Assembly (NCBI RefSeq): GCF_000204055.1
Contig: NW_006768802.1
Coordinates: 308,114-372,113 of the forward strand
Length of the DNA stretch: 64,000 nucleotides
Source: Melampsora larici-populina 98AG31
Lineage: Eukaryota; Basidiomycota; Pucciniomycetes; Pucciniales; Melampsoraceae
Reading direction: 5' to 3'
Numbering within the stretch: position 1 is the stretch's first letter; every line of letters starts with the position of its first letter. The position numbers were made by a program, and so were the translations under genes. The notes under the pieces are model-generated. The model ran no database searches. It was not told the DNA's origin and was given only the letters and a program-made list of their open reading frames with translations. Positions 59,440 through 64,000 of this stretch are shown here, one piece after another.

Positions 59440-61125
59440 AAATATCATTGGTCGATCGATTCCCCATTCATATTGTAGGTTCATCCAATATCACTAAATG
59501 AGTTCGAATCACAAAAAGATATTGAAAGAAGGCTGAGTGATGATCTGATTTGATGTTGCAGGGCAACAATGAGGCAACCATCACCATAAACCTCAGTCTG
59601 CCGCTTTTACTCGGCTAACAGACTCCTCATCAATAATTTTTTCTCTTGTTTTCAGAATTGTTATAGTTCAGGAAGGTTTATTATCAATTGTTGACTTGGT
59701 TTTCCAACTTAGGGGATACTGTTTGTTATTAAATCCATCCGAACTGTCTCAAAGAAATCCAATCAAAATCTTTTGGCAATCCACATATTCAAGGCTTGGT
59801 AGATGATTTGAATATCATTGAGCTCACATTGAGGCAATGCCTGATTTTGATTCTGAGGAGGTGAGTTATGATATCTCATCAGAATTATAGCAGTAGTGTG
59901 AGTTACAGATAATTTCTCAACTGCATGATTGAGTTTCCTGAATTGGTGAAGCCACCATGTTTGTTGCAGGCTATTTGTAACAGAATGACTATTACCAGAA
60001 TATTATCATGGGCTTAATGTTAATAAATGTGTGATCATATTCATAGAAAACATCTACCAAAATCTACATCTGGAAATACAATTGCACTAGGGAGCTTAAG
60101 GGTTTGGGTGAAGTGAAGCTTTGTAAAATCGTATTTTGGAGTATGTTCACGTATTTTCAATTCAATAACATAAAATTCTCTATGTGAGCGTATGAATCCC
60201 CACACTTGAATTTCAGTTTAGGTCGCATCTTTCAAGCTGACTTGACAAAGCACATTGCAACAACCGGGATGGGTACGAGACTTGAGCCTCCGGCTTGAGT
60301 GAAGGGCTTGTGTTAAGTTAGCTCTTTAGGGACAGGAAGTCCTCTCACTTAACGTAAGTCCCTCAAACCGCGACGTCCACAGAGGAGGCTCCAGTCGACG
60401 CGTGCAGTTAATGTGGCTTGTGGTAAACTAGAGCATTCCTACACATGAAATTTGAATTGTGGCTTTTGGGCGGCGGATAGGCAATCCAAATTCATCACAA
60501 ATAAATAAAATTTCCTTCTCTTTATATAAGGTACATCAAAAATCTAAAATATTATAGAAGCATGGTAAATTGTCGGCAGATCAAGATCAGCAGCGAATTA
60601 ATGAAAGTGGAACTGGTCCAAGGAAGGATTTTCAAGAAAATCATGTGTGACATTGAATGAACCTAATTCGGTGAAATGGGAGAGTGTATGAAGTGTAAAA
60701 AGAGCAAGTGAACGTATACATGAAATGATTGATTGGTCATTTGGCCTCATGTGAGATGCGAGACAGGAATCTTTTCCCACAAATCCGACGGACGTTACAT
60801 TTGCATCATGAATTATGTTTCCTGATACTTCGTAATATGGTCTATGAGGCCAACCACGGCGTGTCTTCTTCACAAGACTGAAAACGTAATCCTTCAGGAC
60901 AACACGTTTTCCTTGTGATATACATACTGATATATAGTCGTTTGTCGAATGAATTCAATCCGGTGTATCGTCAAAGGCTGATAGAATCTCGAATGGACTT
61001 CGTGGGCCGCCGGCTGTTCTCAGGTTCCTTTGGCAGTTGTGGCGTTGAAGAAAATGCGACTAGATTTGCAACCTTGATGAACAGAGATTAAGACATGCTT
61101 GAGGTAAACAAATGACATCTCTACC
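59440..61125. other. Intergenic with a weak foldback
   Basis: No gene is supported. Around 60284-60412 GACTTGAGCCTCC pairs imperfectly with GGAGGCTCCAGTC and encloses inverted TTAAGT/ACTTAA words, a possible MITE. Confidence 0.4.
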
Positions 61126-62968
61126 TTATCTCATAGACACGATTGAGTAATCACTCACAATTCCCAGCAAAAATCCTGGACCACCTCCTGGCCGTTGTAA
61201 GAGGGATAAACAATAATCATTAATAAGTTTATCGCAGACTGGTTATAAAGATATGAGGCGTAAATTGTGAGCTAAACTTACTGATCGTGCGTTCCCGGCA
61301 TGTCAAATGTTGCAATTTTATTCTATCAGCCATCAGAGTAGAAGCAATGACTCGAGATAATTGGCTCTGCTTACCCCCAAATTGAATTTGCCCATACAAC
61401 TATCCACGTACTAGCCTGAATAGGACTTAGTCTATAAGGAACGCCATACCAGTTCAGCAAAATTGAAAGTGTGAATAGCAAGGAGGTCAATTCGATTATA
61501 AAGATCAGAATCGTGATCCAAAGGTAGTTTGTTGCATAAGCTCTCAATATGATATACTGTTCTTTCATGAGGCTCTTTTCCTTTGTCGCCCAGTTTTTCT
61601 TGTTGGTATCAAGTAGATCGGACTTCCATTCTTCCTGTGAAATATTGGGTGGACTCTTGTAACTCGGTAACCAATCTGTCCAATTATTGACAAATTCGCT
61701 ATTCGAGGCTTTCAAGTTATTCGAAGCTCCGGTATTCTTCATCTTTATGATGCCAACATGCGCGTCTTGTTGATCATCGGGAGGATACGTGACATTAACG
61801 CCTGTGAACTTTGATTCTGATCTGAGCCGTTGTCGTTGTATCCAACAATCTTTCACGATTTTGACTTGAGCAAACAAACGTCGGAGAATGGCGATGTGAA
61901 CCCAGATGGCAGCAACAGATTGTGAGCAAACTACGATGCAATACATTCCAGCAGTCCATTTGTAATAACCCCAAATCTCTTCGGGGGATTTGGAAAGTCC
62001 TGCGAGTTGAGATAGTGCTGCCATACGTTTCTCCGAAGCCAAGATCTCATTGTCTGCTGAGGTAGAGGTAAGCTCTAACAAACCGATCAATTCCACACAA
62101 AGGTCATCCAATATCTTCCCTTTCAGTAATGTCGCTCTGACACAGTTGAATGATAAAAACACAGGCACTGCCGGTAATATGAAAGGGAGAAGCGTGCCAA
62201 TACCGAAGAGAAGATTGAAATGACTAGAGCTCAGGATATGGCGTCTGGGGCTGTGTAAACCTGCTTTCCAACTAGCACGTTGAAGGAATCGGAACTTGGA
62301 GGGTGGCAAAGCGTATGCCACTAGGACGACTTTGCAATAACCCTCCAGAAAAATCAGTGTTCCGTATCACGATACAATGGTTTGGCGAACGAAGCTGTTG
62401 AAAACGTTCTCACTTTGCTGCCAATGGACCATCAAACCCACTACATAAGTGCAAGGAAATATGCACCAAAAAGACAATTATTATATTGATTGATTGGATC
62501 GAAGAACCGCATAAGCAAATAATGACTTACGTGACACCCCTAGACTGTAAAACAGGATGCTTTGTGCATGAACAGCCTTCGAAAGATAATCATATAAAAA
62601 GGAGCCCATTGCCAGGCATGAAGCTGTTGGGGCATCAGGCTATGTTGAGCTGTTGTTCCGAAAGATTTACTGGTTCTTTTCCAAATTGACTGACCGACTG
62701 CATATAACATGACCGTTGATGGCATGGCGATGTGGTGGTTTGGATGATAATAACCTTGCGAGTCTCTGAGGAACAGTGACCGTTCTTTTCCACGAGAACT
62801 TTTGACACCACCAACGACGTGAACGACCATTGTAATGACGTGAGCAAGCATCAGACAAACGATAGTGGCGGGAAACCATTTCGTGTTCGGAAAATGAGTT
62901 TGGGTGTAAACATATTCTCGTAAATGCGTCCACGGTTCGGTTTGATACGAATCCACGTTGGTAGACAT
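61126..62968 (-). pseudogene. Multi-pass membrane protein with an internal stop
   Basis: Five exons on the minus strand: 62968-62671, 62623-62531, 62440-61375, 61322-61282 and 61187-61126, all in frame, 520 codons. At least six hydrophobic segments are seen, for example WFPATIVCLMLAHVITMVVH, FNLLFGIGTLLPFILPAVPV, YCIVVCSQSVAAIWVHIAIL and YLWITILIFIIELTSLLFTL. The layout is that of a receptor-like or transporter-like membrane protein of a rust lineage; the family is not identified. TGA at 62367-62369 interrupts exon 3 between RQTIVS and YGTLIFLEGYCK. The sequence on both sides is clearly one coding exon, and a Trp (TGG) or Arg (CGA) codon would be expected. It may be a null allele, a pseudogene or a sequencing error. 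The first intron is only 47 nt, so that junction is less sure. Confidence 0.6.
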
Positions 62969-63316
62969 GATGAGATGAAAAGACCAAAATTCAGTAGAAG
63001 GTCAGAATAAATAAAAAATGAATGTTGGATAACTTGGAAAGTGTCCTGAATGGGAGACGAGGCAAGAATATTTTCAGTTATGTTTCGATGAACCGATATC
63101 GCACTTTCATACATCTGTGACCACGACAGACAATCCGTCTTCCTTCCAATTGACACGACAATGCGCGGTTTACCCTTTCAGTTTCATTAAAAGCTTGAGG
63201 ATGGTATATACTCTGTGAATCGCCTCCGTATTCGACTACACCATGTGAGCGGGTCTACATTTGAAAGGCCCAAGCTTTTGCCTAAAAAATGAAACATTTC
63301 ATCGTGATGCCTGGAG

Positions 63317-63619
63317 TTAAAAGACCAACACTTGGTAAATTGGCAAGCGCAGATACGTGACTTGATTTTGCTGAGAGATTTGTCCGATAGTTTCTAGATC
63401 CGGAGGGGTGGTCGAGTTGGGGCTAACCGCGATAACAAACTCCTCCACGGTCATGCCTTCTGCGAATATTGTGTCGGTGATGACACCGATGCTGTCTGCT
63501 TGCTCGTCAACTGAAGCATTTTCACTGTCAGGAATGACGGTCGTATCCGGCGTAGAAGGCCCCATTGGGTTGCGAGGGATCCAACATGAACAGGTAACCC
63601 ATAGATATACTCCGAGCAA
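63317..63619 (-). CDS. Hypothetical acidic protein, possibly partial
   Basis: One minus-strand frame of 100 residues, Thr/Ser/Pro/Asp-rich (for example STPDTTVIPDSENASVDEQA, then EGMTVEEFVIAVSP). The N-terminal MLGVYLWVTCSCW is mildly hydrophobic. The composition is protein-like, but I recognise no domain and no splice partner. It may be one exon of a longer gene. Confidence 0.3.
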   Translation of the reverse strand: MLGVYLWVTCSCWIPRNPMGPSTPDTTVIPDSENASVDEQADSIGVITDTIFAEGMTVEEFVIAVSPNSTTPPDLETIGQISQQNQVTYLRLPIYQVLVF

Positions 63620-63790
63620 ACAATGTTCTCACGGAGGCTATCGGAGTGGCCTTGTAACATTGATTTCCGGATTGGCCATGTGACACAAGTTATGGTGTCT
63701 GTCTATAGAGAAATAGCAATGGCGTAGTTCAGGAATTAAAACTGGAATGCATGGGCCGTATATGCCTTTCCCTTTTGGTCACATAACACA

Positions 63791-63848
63791 TAAGCTTAAC
63801 TAAGCCCCTCTCGCGCGGCTGCGTCCGCGCCCCTCGAAGAGGGGCTTA
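63791..63848. repeat. Hairpin with the 21-bp block shared with 23588
   Basis: TAAGCCCCTCT (63801-63811) is repeated in inverse as AGAGGGGCTTA (63838-63848) around a CG-rich loop. The outer 21 bp are identical to 23588-23608. Confidence 0.6.
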
Positions 63849-64000
63849 CACCGGACTCGTGTTTTTTGGCGGGTGAGCTCCAAAAGTTAAGTCCTCTTAC
63901 GTTGTTTTTTGGACTTCCACTCAGACCCTCACCGTAGAATTTTGTGACCTTCGAGTATGTTGAACTTCATAGAGATGCTACACAGTCTCGTACAACTTTT

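Noticed and set aside
62540..62671. Reading exon 1 of the membrane protein straight through to the stop at 62540
   Set aside because: Splicing out 62624-62670 restores a membrane-type frame (YLSKAVHAQSILFYSLGVS) that leads into a strong GTAAGT donor, whereas the straight frame ends at once.
1..64000. tRNA, rRNA, centromere or telomere arrays
   Set aside because: No cloverleaf with a TTCGA/TTCAA loop in the right frame of stems, no rRNA-like conserved blocks and no long satellite were seen.

Overview
This window is nuclear DNA of a filamentous basidiomycete, most likely a rust fungus (Pucciniales). The reasons are AT-rich sequence, genes split by many short introns (about 47-113 nt, mostly GT-AG), small secreted cysteine-rich proteins, a CPL1-like secreted protein, and a very dense load of DNA transposons and MITEs. 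There is nothing prokaryotic. One 100-base run of N lies at 20823-20922. I rebuilt the gene models by hand from reading-frame continuity, splice consensus and family knowledge; no search was run.

Layout. 1-9.2 kb: a single-pass membrane protein gene (292-1106), a nested pair of MITEs (1710-2895, with a second element at 1809-2795 inside it) and a five-exon gene for a 1785-residue low-complexity charged protein on the minus strand (3484-9170). 9.9-17.1 kb: a repeat block holding a complete but broken Mutator-like element (9915-12675, 8-bp target duplication), several foldback or MITE elements and a solo LTR (16398-17125, 5-bp duplication). 17.6-21.4 kb: a hAT element whose transposase is open up to the N gap. 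22.2-30.4 kb: a gene island with a signal-bearing basic protein, a hAT-type MITE rich in GGCGCGCC, a seven-exon cytochrome P450, and two small secreted cysteine-rich proteins. 31-37 kb: a decayed second hAT element split by a foldback element that carries a 75-bp minisatellite, then a mariner-type MITE.

37.6-43.8 kb holds two conserved housekeeping genes, GLE1 (mRNA export at the nuclear pore) and COG5 (Golgi tethering complex), separated by an inverted-repeat element. 44-51 kb holds a small MITE and, 3 kb away, a full-length PIF/Harbinger element (47189-50895) with both of its genes. Both genes are killed by nonsense codons and the transposase has also lost a catalytic Asp; the MITE shares terminal sequence with it. 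52-63.6 kb: a CPL1/priA-like secreted protein, an RBM18-like RNA-binding protein, a second basic protein that shares motifs with the one at 22.2 kb, and a multi-pass membrane protein gene with one internal stop.

The most interesting features are the matched set of autonomous and derived DNA transposons with recognisable target duplications, the candidate effector-type secreted genes, and a possible paralogous pair of membrane or secreted proteins with a shared H-[VI]-LSKR (Kex2-like) motif.
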